Shown: one piece after another, positions 54,547 through 63,569 of the stretch | Layout of the letters: each line of letters starts with the position of its first letter | Position numbering within the stretch: the stretch's first letter is position 1 | Assembly: GCA_002427885.1 (NCBI GenBank) | Contig: DIZI01000021.1 | Span: 62,001 to 126,000 of the forward strand | From: Paludibacter sp. UBA6032 | GTDB taxonomy: Bacteria > Bacteroidota > Bacteroidia > Bacteroidales > Paludibacteraceae | Length of the DNA stretch: 64,000 bases | Reading direction: 5' to 3' | Position numbers and translations under genes: made by a program | Notes under the pieces: generated by a model | The model's input: only the letters and a program-made list of their open reading frames with translations | Database searches by the model: none | What the model was told of the DNA's origin: nothing

Positions 54547-55593
54547 ATGAAAAAGATAATCTTAATATCTGCAATATTTGTGCTGGCCATGAACGTTTCA
54601 GCACAAGTTCCATTTTCGCTTACCGAAGGTGAATGCGCTATTGTGTATGCTTTGCCGAAAACCGAAATTTGCATAGAGGTGCAAACGGAAAAAGTAACGC
54701 AAACACCGGGTATGTTTTATCGTTATTCGGAACGTTATTTAGGAACAACTAATGTAATTACCTCCGAAAAAACCGTTTATCGTCTGAAAAACCTTGAAGT
54801 GAAAACACGGGCTATTCCTGATCCTAAGCGGACTTTTACATTTAAACCCATTACTGATAAAAATTCCTTTTCGTCCCGATTGTCAGTGAACTCCCAAGGC
54901 CTTCTTTGTGGTGTGAATGTACCTAATCAACCTGAAGCTAAGCCCATTGAAAATTACACTTTTCCAGCAGTTGAAAAATTCGTAACTCCAACCTTGCTTC
55001 CATTGGGTGAAGAATATATGATGGCAGGATCTGAAGCTAAGCTGGCAGAAGGTGCAGCCAAACAAATTTATCATATTCGTGAAAGCCGTCTGGGATTAAT
55101 GACAGCTGATGTAGATAAACTGCCCGCCGATGGAGCATCATTTTCGCTTATGCTGGAAGGACTCAATAAAAAAGAAAGTGAGCTGACAGAACTTTTTATA
55201 GGAAAGACAACTACAGAAATACAGTCTCAACAAATCTTCCTGACTCCGGATTCAGCTATGACCAATCAGGTTTTATTTCGTGTGTCAGCTTTGAGAGGAC
55301 TTGTCCCAGCCGATGATTTGGGCGGTTCACCCTATTATATTAATATTAAACCAACGGTTACCCGTGTAGTTGCTGCCGATTCAAAAGCAAAACAAGAAGT
55401 AACTGCACTTTACACTGTCTTCCCGGCCGCTACTCAAGTAACGATTGGAGATGGTATCAATACTTATTTTTCCGGCCAATTCTTCATTCCTCAATTTGGT
55501 AAGATTGTTCCTGTTTCCGAAAATGTATTTAAACAAAAGAACCTGAAAATCCGAGTCGATCAACAAACCGGAAGACTCCTGGAAATAGAATAG
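54547..55593 (+). CDS. DUF4831-family secreted protein
   Basis: 348 residues with a signal peptide about 1-19, then a beta-rich chain. CAIVYALPKTEICIEVQTEKVTQTPGMFYRYSERYLG and a central LTELFIGKTTTE segment match DUF4831, a Bacteroidota family of unknown role found in the cell envelope. No lipobox and no T9SS tail, so probably periplasmic. It follows topA on the same strand after 94 bases with no promoter element seen, and ends in a strong terminator. Confidence 0.85.
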   Translation: MKKIILISAIFVLAMNVSAQVPFSLTEGECAIVYALPKTEICIEVQTEKVTQTPGMFYRYSERYLGTTNVITSEKTVYRLKNLEVKTRAIPDPKRTFTFKPITDKNSFSSRLSVNSQGLLCGVNVPNQPEAKPIENYTFPAVEKFVTPTLLPLGEEYMMAGSEAKLAEGAAKQIYHIRESRLGLMTADVDKLPADGASFSLMLEGLNKKESELTELFIGKTTTEIQSQQIFLTPDSAMTNQVLFRVSALRGLVPADDLGGSPYYINIKPTVTRVVAADSKAKQEVTALYTVFPAATQVTIGDGINTYFSGQFFIPQFGKIVPVSENVFKQKNLKIRVDQQTGRLLEIE

Positions 55594-55606
55594 AAATACC
55601 CTATAA

Positions 55607-55642
55607 AAAACGCTCCTGAAAATAAATTTTCAGGAGCGTTTT
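55607..55642. terminator. Bidirectional terminator between DUF4831 and cold-shock genes
   Basis: AAAACGCTCCTGAAAAT and ATTTTCAGGAGCGTTTT, 17-base perfect arms with a 2-base loop. It lies between convergent genes. Confidence 0.92.
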
Positions 55643-55711
55643 AATTTGGTAAAAATGCCCGACATTGCTGACAGACTTTTCTGACTTGAAAAACGTCAAT
55701 TAGTATATATA

Positions 55712-55903
55712 CTAAATTACTTTGACATTTACTGCATTCAATCCCTTTTTGCCTTCTTGCAAATCAAATTCTACGGTATCACCTTCACGAATTTGATCAA
55801 TTAATCCAGAAATGTGTACAAAATGTTCTTTGTTCGAACCTTCTTCACTAATAAACCCAAAACCTTTTGATTCATTGAAGAATTTTACTGTTCCTTTACT
55901 CAT
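55712..55903 (-). CDS. Cold-shock protein (CspA family)
   Basis: 63 residues, one cold-shock domain. RNP1 is KGFGFISEE and RNP2 is HFVHISGL, the two RNA-binding motifs. Acts as an RNA chaperone in the cytosol. A little shorter than E. coli CspA but normal for Bacteroidota. Its own promoter lies just upstream. Confidence 0.95.
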   Translation of the reverse strand: MSKGTVKFFNESKGFGFISEEGSNKEHFVHISGLIDQIREGDTVEFDLQEGKKGLNAVNVKVI

Positions 55904-55931
55904 TGTTAATGTTTTAATAATTATTGAATCG

Positions 55932-55939
55932 CAAAGATA
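55932..55939 (-). promoter_or_regulatory. -7 promoter element of the cold-shock gene
   Basis: TATCTTTG followed by C on the minus strand, 28 bases before the ATG. The remaining bases to the SDR gene (55940-56129) are very AT-rich with nothing recognised. Confidence 0.6.
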
Positions 55940-56129
55940 GTGTAATATAATTACATATCGTTCTCTTTTGAAAATAAATTGTTGTTTTTTTGTTAAATAC
56001 CGTACTTACGGCTAATAATTATTAAGTTACAGTCAAAAAAAATAAAATTTAAATGCATTTATTAAAGTCATTTCAGTCAAAATACTACATTTTTAATAAA
56101 GAGTAAGAAAAATATTCAATTGAACTATA

Positions 56130-56909
56130 TTATTTTTCTTTTAATTTCATTTTTGCGACAGCTGTAATAATATTTCGAGGTGCTAACCGTAGTGACTGAA
56201 CCAGAATATTATTCATAAATCCATGAATGACAACTATTCTCCCTTTCATCATCTGATTGTATCCAAATTCAGCCACTTCCCGGGAAGATGCTATTTGATT
56301 TCCCTTGAATAATTGACTTTTTTCAAGAGCTGCAGCCTTTTTGAAACCTGTAGCAGTAGCACCCGGACATAAAACGGTTACTGTGACTCCTGTCCCTTTC
56401 AGTTCATTAGCTATTGACTCCGAGAAACTCAACACGAAAGCTTTTGTGGCAAAATAAACCGACATTCCCGGCCCCGGCTGAAAAGCAGCTGTTGATGCTA
56501 CATTTAATATTTTACCAAATTTGTTTTTAATCATATCCGGTAAAAACAATCGGGTCAAATGCGCCAATGCCATCACATTCAGGTTAATCATTTCCGATTG
56601 CTTTTCCCAGTTACATTCGGCAAAAACACCAAAATCGCCAAATCCTGCATTATTTATCAAATAATCAATGTGAATCTTTTTGCCTTTCAATTCATTAAAT
56701 ATCGCATTCGGAGCATCATCTTTGGATAAATCGAGACAAATATTGTAAACCGAAATTCCAAATTGGGACTCCAACTCCAGTTTTAATGCATCTAATTTTT
56801 CTTTTGTTCTGGCTATCAAAACTAAGTTATCACCCTTTGAAGCGTGAATATGAGCTAATTCCATCCCGATTCCACCGGATGCTCCGGTTATTAATGCTGT
56901 TTGTGTCAT
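56130..56909 (-). CDS. Short-chain dehydrogenase/reductase (DltE-like)
   Basis: 259 residues, a classical SDR. TALITGASGGIGMELA is the nucleotide-binding TGxxxGxG motif, NNAGFGDFG the NNAG motif, and catalytic Ser-Tyr-Lys are in NVASTAAFQPGPGMSVYFATKAFVL (Y and K of the YxxxK site). It reduces or oxidises an unknown alcohol or carbonyl with NAD(P)H. The family-level resemblance is to the DltE/YqjQ group of ketoacyl-reductase-like enzymes. ATG 56909 gives the normal start; an upstream ATG at 56957 adds 16 residues. Confidence 0.92.
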   Translation of the reverse strand: MTQTALITGASGGIGMELAHIHASKGDNLVLIARTKEKLDALKLELESQFGISVYNICLDLSKDDAPNAIFNELKGKKIHIDYLINNAGFGDFGVFAECNWEKQSEMINLNVMALAHLTRLFLPDMIKNKFGKILNVASTAAFQPGPGMSVYFATKAFVLSFSESIANELKGTGVTVTVLCPGATATGFKKAAALEKSQLFKGNQIASSREVAEFGYNQMMKGRIVVIHGFMNNILVQSLRLAPRNIITAVAKMKLKEK

Positions 56910-57044
56910 AATTTTCTTTTTGTTTCTATCATTTATTGCCAATATAAACATTTTCAACTCATTAAAGTTCCTTGTAAAGTGAATATATTAAACATTTTCA
57001 TTCCGTTTTAAAATTTAAGTTTCATCTTCCTATTATAATTTATC

Positions 57045-58118
57045 TTAATAAATTAAATCTAATGTTTTCCCATAGAAATGATTAAGAAACAAGGCCGATA
57101 TTTCAACAAGAACTTTTGTTCCTTTGTCTTGCTTTTGAAAAAAACCGGTCTCGATCATTATTTTATCTTTCTTCAATGTCCGCTTCCACAAACCAATTAC
57201 TTGTCCGTTCAGAACAATTACAGGTCTGAAAATTCCATTGTCCGATACTGCTTTTTTATTATCCGTCAATGAAAGTGATGCACTCCGATCTCTGTAACTG
57301 ATAAGAAATTCGTCGAAGGCTGGTAAAAAATGAACGGAAGTGTTGTTTTTGCATTCTGAAAATGAACTTGTCATCCAATATTTTTCAGAATTTATTGTTT
57401 CGGAGATAAGTGTTGGTTTAATTAATTCCAAAGCCTGACCTGCTTCAATCGCTGATAAACCCGACCACCAAATAAAATCCTTTAATGTTGCCGGGCAATG
57501 GCTTGTGAAATAACGTTTTGCCAATTCTGCTAATGCTTCATCTCTTGTAATTATCTTTTTGTTGGGAACTCTATCGTAAAGTAAAGCATAGGTTTGCTTT
57601 TTAGCTTTTATCGGACCGCTGCAAACAATTCCTTCCAATTCGGCCTGAAACAGGAGATGAGATAACCTGTTATCGGCAACGTTTATGTTGGCATTATTAA
57701 ATTCAGTAGCCAATTCTTCACGCGTCAGAAATTTGGTTTTCGAAAAAACTGTTTCAATTATGCTGTTACTTTTTGTAATAAGTTCCGGTGTAAGTTCCAA
57801 CTGTTTGAGTCTGGATGTCATGGAAGATTTTATTCTCCGGGCTGTAAGGTCAAGCATCCAGTAGATATCTTCAGCGGGAATAAAATGCCAGGTCGGACGC
57901 AATACATGAGTCCTGAGAATTTCGGCATTATTAAAAGCCGATTCAATCTTTTCTTCCGTTGAATTTAAAACCCGGATCCCAATGGCTAATTTTGCCATTG
58001 AAAAATCCTGTGCCTGCATCGCTCCCATCCAACCAACAAGCTCTTTTGCTGTTTTGAATGCTGAACCAACAATTTTCTGGTTGGAAATACGGCAATTTGA
58101 AATTTCATTTACTGTCAT
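57045..58118 (-). CDS. Winged-helix DNA-binding protein, AlkZ/YcaQ-like (HTH_42)
   Basis: 357 residues. LVGWMGAMQAQDFSMAKLAIGIR near the start and TWHFIPAEDIYWML, then HLLFQAELEGIVCSGP and HFLPAFDEFLISYRDR, are the pattern of the HTH_42 (PF06224) family. The family includes AlkZ-type DNA glycosylases that unhook cross-links and other bulky lesions; those use a QxQ or QxD motif, and AQAQD-like residues (MQAQDF) are present here. A DNA repair role is therefore possible but unproven. Start chosen at MTVNEISN; an upstream ATG adds 15 residues. A promoter element lies about 90 bases upstream. Confidence 0.8.
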   Translation of the reverse strand: MTVNEISNCRISNQKIVGSAFKTAKELVGWMGAMQAQDFSMAKLAIGIRVLNSTEEKIESAFNNAEILRTHVLRPTWHFIPAEDIYWMLDLTARRIKSSMTSRLKQLELTPELITKSNSIIETVFSKTKFLTREELATEFNNANINVADNRLSHLLFQAELEGIVCSGPIKAKKQTYALLYDRVPNKKIITRDEALAELAKRYFTSHCPATLKDFIWWSGLSAIEAGQALELIKPTLISETINSEKYWMTSSFSECKNNTSVHFLPAFDEFLISYRDRSASLSLTDNKKAVSDNGIFRPVIVLNGQVIGLWKRTLKKDKIMIETGFFQKQDKGTKVLVEISALFLNHFYGKTLDLIY

Positions 58119-58206
58119 CAATTTCTTGAACTTAAAAATAATGTTCGACGTTTTTTTCCCCAATCCAATAACTATACAGTTTTTCTGTTTTTCAGTTTTC
58201 GTATAA

Positions 58207-58214
58207 CAAAGATA
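58207..58214 (-). promoter_or_regulatory. -7 promoter element of the AlkZ-like gene
   Basis: TATCTTTG on the minus strand, about 88 bases upstream of the ATG. Confidence 0.5.
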
Positions 58215-58368
58215 GAAATTTAATTTATTAAAAAAATATGAATAATTTATAAAGCCATTCTAAAAATTGAGCAAATTAGCTTTATTGCCATTTTTATTTC
58301 AGGTGCTGATTTTAAACACATTATTTTGATAAAGCAATTTGTAGTGCTGTGAAAAGCATTTTTTTTTG

Positions 58369-58376
58369 TACCTTTG
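58369..58376 (+). promoter_or_regulatory. -7 promoter element of ychF
   Basis: TACCTTTG followed by CAGC. It leaves a leader of about 155 bases before the ychF ATG, in which I see no gene. Confidence 0.55.
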
Positions 58377-58532
58377 CAGCCCGAAAAATATCGAATCAAG
58401 AATTTTGAATTGATTGTTGGTGAAGGAAATATATTATTTCAAGAGCATTTAAAAACAACCGAATTCACAAATCAACGATTCAATTGGTTACTATATCAAT
58501 TTCAGACGTTTAAACTTTCAAACAAATAAAAT

Positions 58533-59633
58533 ATGGCTCTTCAATGTGGTATTGTAGGATTACCCAATGTTGGTAAATCTACCTTATTCAACTGTTTATC
58601 AAATGCTAAAGCGCAGGCAGCAAATTTTCCTTTCTGTACGATAGAACCGAATGTTGGTGTTATTACCGTTCCCGATGAGCGTTTGAACAAATTGGCTGAA
58701 TTAGTTCACCCAAAGCAAATTGTGCCAACCACCGTGGAAATTGTGGATATTGCCGGATTGGTAAAAGGCGCCAGCAAAGGCGAAGGATTGGGCAATAAAT
58801 TTTTAGCCAATATCCGCGAAACGGATGCTATTTTGCACGTATTACGTTGTTTTGATGATGACAATATCACACACGTGGATGGAAGCATAAACCCTGTTCG
58901 TGATAAAGAAATTATTGATACCGAGCTGCAATTGAAAGATTTGGAAACGGTTGAAAGCCGTATTAATAAAGTTCAGAAACAAGCTCAAACCGGTGGCGAC
59001 AAGCAAGCAAAAGTGATTTATGATATTTATGTTCAGTATAAAAATGCTTTGTTGCAGGGTAAATCAGCCCGTACAGTAAAACTTGATCCAATGGATAAAA
59101 AACTGGTTAAAGATTTATACCTACTTACCGACAAACCCGTAATGTATGTATGCAATGTGGATGAAGCCTCCGCAACCAAAGGAAACGCTTACGTTGATGC
59201 ACTGAGGGAATCGGTAAAAGAAGAAGATGCCGAAATTCTGATTGTAGCTGCTGCTACTGAAGCTGATATTGCCGAGCTGGAAACCTATGAAGAACGTCAA
59301 ATGTTTCTCGAAGAAGTTGGTCTGAGTGAGTCTGGTGTTTCACGGTTGATACGGGCTGCTTACCATTTATTGGATTTACAAACCTATTTTACCGCCGGGG
59401 TTCAGGAAGTTCGCGCATGGACATTCGGAAGAGGCTGGAAAGCTCCTCAATGTGCCGGTGTGATTCATACCGATTTCGAAAAAGGATTTATTCGTGCCGA
59501 AGTGATTAAGTATTTAGATTTTACCACACTTGGATCGGAATCGGCCTGTAAAGAAGCCGGGAAAATGAATGTTGAAGGGAAAGAATATGTTGTGCAGGAT
59601 GGTGACATTATGCATTTTAGATTCAACGTCTGA
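58533..59633 (+). CDS. ychF: Ribosome-binding ATPase YchF (Obg-like)
   Basis: 366 residues, the normal length. N-terminal P-loop GLPNVGKS, switch region TVEIVDIAGLVKGASKGEGLGNKFL, and YVCNVDE in place of the GTP-selective NKxD, which makes the family ATP-preferring. A helical hairpin lies in the middle, and a C-terminal TGS-like domain (LQTYFTAGVQEVRAWTF to the end, VVQDGDIMHFRFNV). Binds the ribosome and takes part in translation and stress control. Single gene with its own promoter and terminator. Confidence 0.96.
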   Translation: MALQCGIVGLPNVGKSTLFNCLSNAKAQAANFPFCTIEPNVGVITVPDERLNKLAELVHPKQIVPTTVEIVDIAGLVKGASKGEGLGNKFLANIRETDAILHVLRCFDDDNITHVDGSINPVRDKEIIDTELQLKDLETVESRINKVQKQAQTGGDKQAKVIYDIYVQYKNALLQGKSARTVKLDPMDKKLVKDLYLLTDKPVMYVCNVDEASATKGNAYVDALRESVKEEDAEILIVAAATEADIAELETYEERQMFLEEVGLSESGVSRLIRAAYHLLDLQTYFTAGVQEVRAWTFGRGWKAPQCAGVIHTDFEKGFIRAEVIKYLDFTTLGSESACKEAGKMNVEGKEYVVQDGDIMHFRFNV

Positions 59634-59650
59634 TACAATACAAAAAAAAC

Positions 59651-59685
59651 GAAAAAGGCCTGTCGAAAAATTTCAACAGGCCTTT
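59651..59685. terminator. Terminator between ychF and the lipoprotein gene
   Basis: AAAGGCCTGT (59654-59663) and ACAGGCCTTT (59676-59685) with A and T tracts; lies between convergent genes and can serve both. Confidence 0.85.
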
Positions 59686-59737
59686 CATTTTCTGAAAAAG
59701 TACAATTAAAGAGATTATTACCTTTAAAAATAACAAA

Positions 59738-60601
59738 TTATTTTTTCAAATTAATATCTTTCGTAACGCCATTAATGGTTATAGTTGCTTTCGCATCTTT
59801 TGTCCCATCCCCGTAATCAAGTAAAGCTGTCCTTTTTTCGGTTGTAATCAGTACGGCTCCACTTACAAAATATTTCCATCCACCAACAGTAACTAATGGT
59901 TTTGTTGCATCTATTGTCATCGTATAAGCTACCCCTTTTGCATTTATGCCATTTGAGCTACCGGAAATTGCGTAAGAGTCATCCCAATATATCAGAGGAG
60001 TGCTATTGTCATCGATACGCGTACGTGTACGATCTGAGTTCCAGATAACAGTTGTACCATCAACACGTGTTATAGTATCTCTTGCAACTATACTCCAACT
60101 TGGTTTGCTATCTGTAATCCCATTATAAGTTACAGTTTTAGTTCCTTTTACCAAATTGTCATTCACATAGAAATTGGAAAACAGTATTTGACGGGTTGAG
60201 CCGGCAATTGTCATTCGGTTACTTACAGTAATATAAATCTTACCTTTAAGTACATTCCCGCGTTTATCGGTATACCCGGTTGTGCCAAAATCGACACTTA
60301 TTTTTTTAGGAAATACAGTTAAATCGGTTTTGTCTATCGTTACGATTACAGTATCAGTTGCCGAAATACTGTTTACTTTTTGAGCAGAGTTTACTTTAGC
60401 AAAACCATTTGCATCAGAAGTGTTAACGTAGTCATCAACGGCACTTATAACCTGATCGTTTAAGTTTGAAGCTTGTGCTTCATCAACTGCAGTTGAAGTA
60501 ACCGATGCATCAGAGCCGACAGTCTGATCGGCTGTACATGCCACAAATGAAATGAGAATGAATGAAATAGCAAGAATTGCTAATAGATTTACTTTTTTCA
60601 T
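59738..60601 (-). CDS. Lipoprotein of unknown function in the FecR operon
   Basis: 287 residues. The N-terminus ends in ISFVACT, a lipobox with Cys at about residue 22. The rest is beta-rich: repeated strands such as VIVTIDKTDLTVFPKKISVDFG and ARDTITRVDGTTVIWNSDRTRTRID, with no known catalytic motif. It lies 81 bases after the STN-barrel gene on the same strand and is probably the last gene of the ECF sigma/FecR unit. The function is not known; an envelope-sensor or substrate-binding role is a guess from position. Confidence 0.65.
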   Translation of the reverse strand: MKKVNLLAILAISFILISFVACTADQTVGSDASVTSTAVDEAQASNLNDQVISAVDDYVNTSDANGFAKVNSAQKVNSISATDTVIVTIDKTDLTVFPKKISVDFGTTGYTDKRGNVLKGKIYITVSNRMTIAGSTRQILFSNFYVNDNLVKGTKTVTYNGITDSKPSWSIVARDTITRVDGTTVIWNSDRTRTRIDDNSTPLIYWDDSYAISGSSNGINAKGVAYTMTIDATKPLVTVGGWKYFVSGAVLITTEKRTALLDYGDGTKDAKATITINGVTKDINLKK

Positions 60602-60682
60602 ATTGAATTATTTTTAAATGAAATTATTGGAAATATACTTTTAAGACAAACAAAAGAAATAGTACCACTATTCAGTTCTTAT

Positions 60683-61789
60683 TTATTTTTCATTTTTTTT
60701 TGCTAGCAGGTTTTTTAAGTCAATTTTAAATCCAAGGGAATATCCAATTCCCACCAATACTCCCAAATCGGTGGTTGAAATAGAACTGATATAACTTGAC
60801 TTGATAATATTAAATGTTGGACCTGCGGATATTTTAAAAAACGGCCATATTTTATAATTCAACAAGGGAATTAATTGAGTGTTAGATGCTCTAATGTCTA
60901 ATAAATAAGATTTGCCAGCTATAAGATTACTTCGCACTAAATCAATGTTTAGGTCAAAATGCTTGTTCAAATTAAGATTTGAACCAATTCCAATGCCCAT
61001 CAAATATGATTTATTGTGGTCAGAACTTATCGAAAGAATTGAATATAAATAATTTACTCCGATACGAACGGATAATGAACTTAGTTGTTTATTCAAAGAA
61101 AATCCGGTTTCAAGTAATCCTGTTTTTTTAATGAAATTCCTGAAGCTTGGTTTTTCTGTTCTCGTGGAATCGTTTATTGCAATTTTCGTTTGAAGACTTT
61201 GATTCTTTGCAATTGTATCAATTACTAAAGCTGAACTGAAAATAGAATCTGATTTCTCAATCGCTGAAATTGAATCTTTTGGTTGAATAATTGCGGTTTG
61301 GAATGGTTGTGAGTCTATAGATGAAGTTGTCCCATCTTTCAATGAAGGCAATACAAGTCGCTCAAGTTCAGGATTTTTATCTATTCTTCCTTCCGTTTTT
61401 TTATCTTCAGGAAAAGTTTTAATATTCTGAGTTTGTTTTATTTCTTTGCTGACAGTTTTATCTGAATTTTTTGATTCTTTTTCAATCAGTACAATGTATT
61501 TTCCATTCAATTTAAATTGAATAGTTTTAGGTAATATCGTTTTCAAAGCCGAACGAAGGTTTTGTGAATGGATTTCAGGAATTGTAATTAGATACTTAAC
61601 GTCAATTTTGATCGGATCATACGAAAAAACACAACCCGTTTGATTGCTTATTGATATTATAGCCTCTTTCAAGGTGATTTTCCCTGATTTTATTGAAATT
61701 GGATTATTTAGAGAAGTGTTTTGTCCTCTCAACATGATTGTTGAGAGAATTAAAATTGAGAATATATATATTTGAATATATTTATTCAT
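60683..61789 (-). CDS. STN-domain outer-membrane beta-barrel protein (FecR partner)
   Basis: 368 residues. Signal peptide about 1-22. About 30-104 is a secretin/TonB short N-terminal (STN) domain: ISIKSGKITLKEAIISISNQTGCVFSYDP, ending IQFKLNGKYIVLIEK. About 105-215 is a low-complexity linker rich in Ser, Lys and Asp, and about 220-368 looks like a small outer-membrane barrel (YLMGIGIGSNLNLN, LVGIGYSLGFKIDL). STN domains normally sit in front of TonB receptors and talk to a FecR protein. Here the plug and large barrel are absent. The ATG at 61789 overlaps the FecR stop by 8 bases and follows AGAAGGA; a GTG at 61801 is less likely. Confidence 0.7.
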   Translation of the reverse strand: MNKYIQIYIFSILILSTIMLRGQNTSLNNPISIKSGKITLKEAIISISNQTGCVFSYDPIKIDVKYLITIPEIHSQNLRSALKTILPKTIQFKLNGKYIVLIEKESKNSDKTVSKEIKQTQNIKTFPEDKKTEGRIDKNPELERLVLPSLKDGTTSSIDSQPFQTAIIQPKDSISAIEKSDSIFSSALVIDTIAKNQSLQTKIAINDSTRTEKPSFRNFIKKTGLLETGFSLNKQLSSLSVRIGVNYLYSILSISSDHNKSYLMGIGIGSNLNLNKHFDLNIDLVRSNLIAGKSYLLDIRASNTQLIPLLNYKIWPFFKISAGPTFNIIKSSYISSISTTDLGVLVGIGYSLGFKIDLKNLLAKKNEK

Positions 61790-62783
61790 TCCTTCTTTCA
61801 CTAATAATATATCCCGTTTTCTCCTTTTGAATGTTCAAATTCAATGTTTCAGCAATTATTTGTAAAACAACATTTACATCTTCGCTATCAAAACATACTG
61901 TAATTCTTCTGTTTCCAATCGATTTTTCTGCAAGATTAATTTTTACATTGTAAGCATTACTAATTATATTTATAGCATCACTTAAAAGTATGGCTTGAAA
62001 ATCAATATGCATTGTACCAACTTTAAGTGAATCTGATTTGTGAGCTAAAGCTTTGAACGTTTTTGTTTGTTTGTTATAAATACCTGTTTCGGAGGCATTA
62101 ATTGTAAGACCGGTATTATTTCTGGTATAAAAACGCACTTTACCTTCACTTACTTTTACACTTATGTAATTGCTATCAGGATAAGCAGTTACAGTAAATG
62201 TTGTACCAATATCTTCTATAATGGTTTCATCAGCTGCTACTTGTAATTTTCCATTCCCTGAATGACCAACTTTGAAGTTGGCTTCACCTTCTAATTTTAT
62301 TATTTTGTTATTTAAGGCATACGCAGAACTATAGGTAACTTTGCTGTTTTTTGCAAGTTGAATTTCAGTGTTATCAGCCAGGATTTCTTGTTTTGGATTC
62401 ATTTGGGAGGCAAAAATAACCTGATGTTCTGAAAAAAACATTTTCCAGCCTGAAAACGATAAAATCACGAGCAAAGCAATACTGGCCGCTTGAAATATCC
62501 AGCTTTTATAAAAAGGTTTGTGTTTCATTTCAAAATTCTGGTTATGTTGAATTTCAGCAGGCGTTGAAATATACTTTAAGAATTCCTTTCTTGCGTTTTC
62601 GATATCAGGAGTTGGAATGTTTGCATCAAAATGTCCAAGTTGTTGATAAAGGCTGGTTAGTTGATCAAAATAGAGTTGATTCTCTTTTGAGGTTGAAATC
62701 CACTCTTCAAGCATCTGCATATCATTTTCAGATGCATTTCCTCCAAAATATCTGGCCAGTAAATTGTCAGTTTCTTTTTTCAT
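61782..62783 (-). CDS. FecR-family anti-sigma factor
   Basis: 333 residues. Cytoplasmic helical N-terminus (ETDNLLARYFGGNASENDMQMLEEWISTS, about 1-75), a membrane helix about 94-115, the periplasmic FecR domain about 125-240 (ILADNTEIQLAKNSKVTYSS, GEANFKV, TTFTVTAYPDS, VSEGKVRFY) and a C-terminal DUF4974 STN-like domain about 255-328 (MHIDFQAILLSDAINIISNAYNVKI). It binds the ECF sigma factor and releases it when the partner outer-membrane protein signals. Gap to the sigma gene is 7 bases. Confidence 0.93.
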   Translation of the reverse strand: MKKETDNLLARYFGGNASENDMQMLEEWISTSKENQLYFDQLTSLYQQLGHFDANIPTPDIENARKEFLKYISTPAEIQHNQNFEMKHKPFYKSWIFQAASIALLVILSFSGWKMFFSEHQVIFASQMNPKQEILADNTEIQLAKNSKVTYSSAYALNNKIIKLEGEANFKVGHSGNGKLQVAADETIIEDIGTTFTVTAYPDSNYISVKVSEGKVRFYTRNNTGLTINASETGIYNKQTKTFKALAHKSDSLKVGTMHIDFQAILLSDAINIISNAYNVKINLAEKSIGNRRITVCFDSEDVNVVLQIIAETLNLNIQKEKTGYIISERRNE

Positions 62784-62790
62784 GGCATTT

Positions 62791-63351
62791 TTATTTTAGG
62801 AGTTGTATTAGTAACCAGAACGAAAGAAAATCTTTTAATTCGAACCGGAGCAGTTTAAGTGCTTTTGAAATATGGTTTTCTACGGTATTAGTAGAAATAT
62901 TTAATTGCACTCCAATTTCAGAATATGACAATTGTTCGAACCTGCTCATTTCAAAAACTTTTCTGCATTGTGGAGGTAAAACTAAAAGTGCTTTTTCTAT
63001 TGCAGTTTGTAACTCTGTGCTTTCAATATGATGTATCGTTGAATTGTTTTCGGCATCTAACGAAGAAATATAATTCAAATTATGCTCCATATGGCTGGTA
63101 TTTTGATGAATTATATTTAAACAATCATTATGTACCATTCGATACAAATAGGAATTGATTGAACTTTGAATGTTAAGGTTTTCATGCATATCCCATAACT
63201 TACAGAATGTTTTTTGCACCACATCTTCGGCTTCATCCATATCCTTCAGAATGGAATAAGCGTATCTGCACAAAGTATTATAACAACTATCAAATAATTG
63301 CTCGTACGCCGTATGATTTCCATCACGCAAGCCCTTTATCGTTTCTTCCAT
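62791..63351 (-). CDS. ECF sigma factor (Bacteroidota FecI-like)
   Basis: 186 residues. Sigma region 2 is FDSCYNTLCRYAYSILKDMDEAEDVVQKTFCKLWD and region 4 is LLVLPPQCRKVFEMSRFEQLSYSEIGVQLNISTNTVENHISKALKLLR. First gene of a four-gene unit with FecR, the STN-barrel protein and a lipoprotein. It is normally kept inactive by FecR and then directs transcription of a target set, often including its own operon. A promoter of the housekeeping type lies about 40 bases upstream. The signal is unknown. Confidence 0.95.
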   Translation of the reverse strand: MEETIKGLRDGNHTAYEQLFDSCYNTLCRYAYSILKDMDEAEDVVQKTFCKLWDMHENLNIQSSINSYLYRMVHNDCLNIIHQNTSHMEHNLNYISSLDAENNSTIHHIESTELQTAIEKALLVLPPQCRKVFEMSRFEQLSYSEIGVQLNISTNTVENHISKALKLLRFELKDFLSFWLLIQLLK

Positions 63352-63391
63352 CTATTTTTGGCGAATGTTCATAAATCTGATAACGGAACGA

Positions 63392-63399
63392 CAAAGGTA
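63392..63399 (-). promoter_or_regulatory. -7 promoter element of the ECF sigma operon
   Basis: TACCTTTG on the minus strand, about 40 bases before the ATG at 63351, i.e. a housekeeping-type promoter. Confidence 0.55.
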
Positions 63400-63518
63400 T
63401 AAATTCTGTTCAAATAAATGTTCAAATTTCACATCTCCAATATTAGGACAAATAATTAAAACCTTTCCACTATTCAAATAAAAAAAATAACAGATTCGTT
63501 TTATTCATAAAAAAATCA

Positions 63519-63542
63519 GGAGAAACATATATGTGTTTCTCC
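63519..63542 (-). terminator. Terminator of the Hsp20 gene
   Basis: GGAGAAACA and TGTTTCTCC with a short loop; the A run to the left becomes a U tract on the minus strand. 28 bases after the Hsp20 stop. Confidence 0.8.
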
Positions 63543-63569
63543 CAACTTTCTTAGTACATTCAGCCTGAA

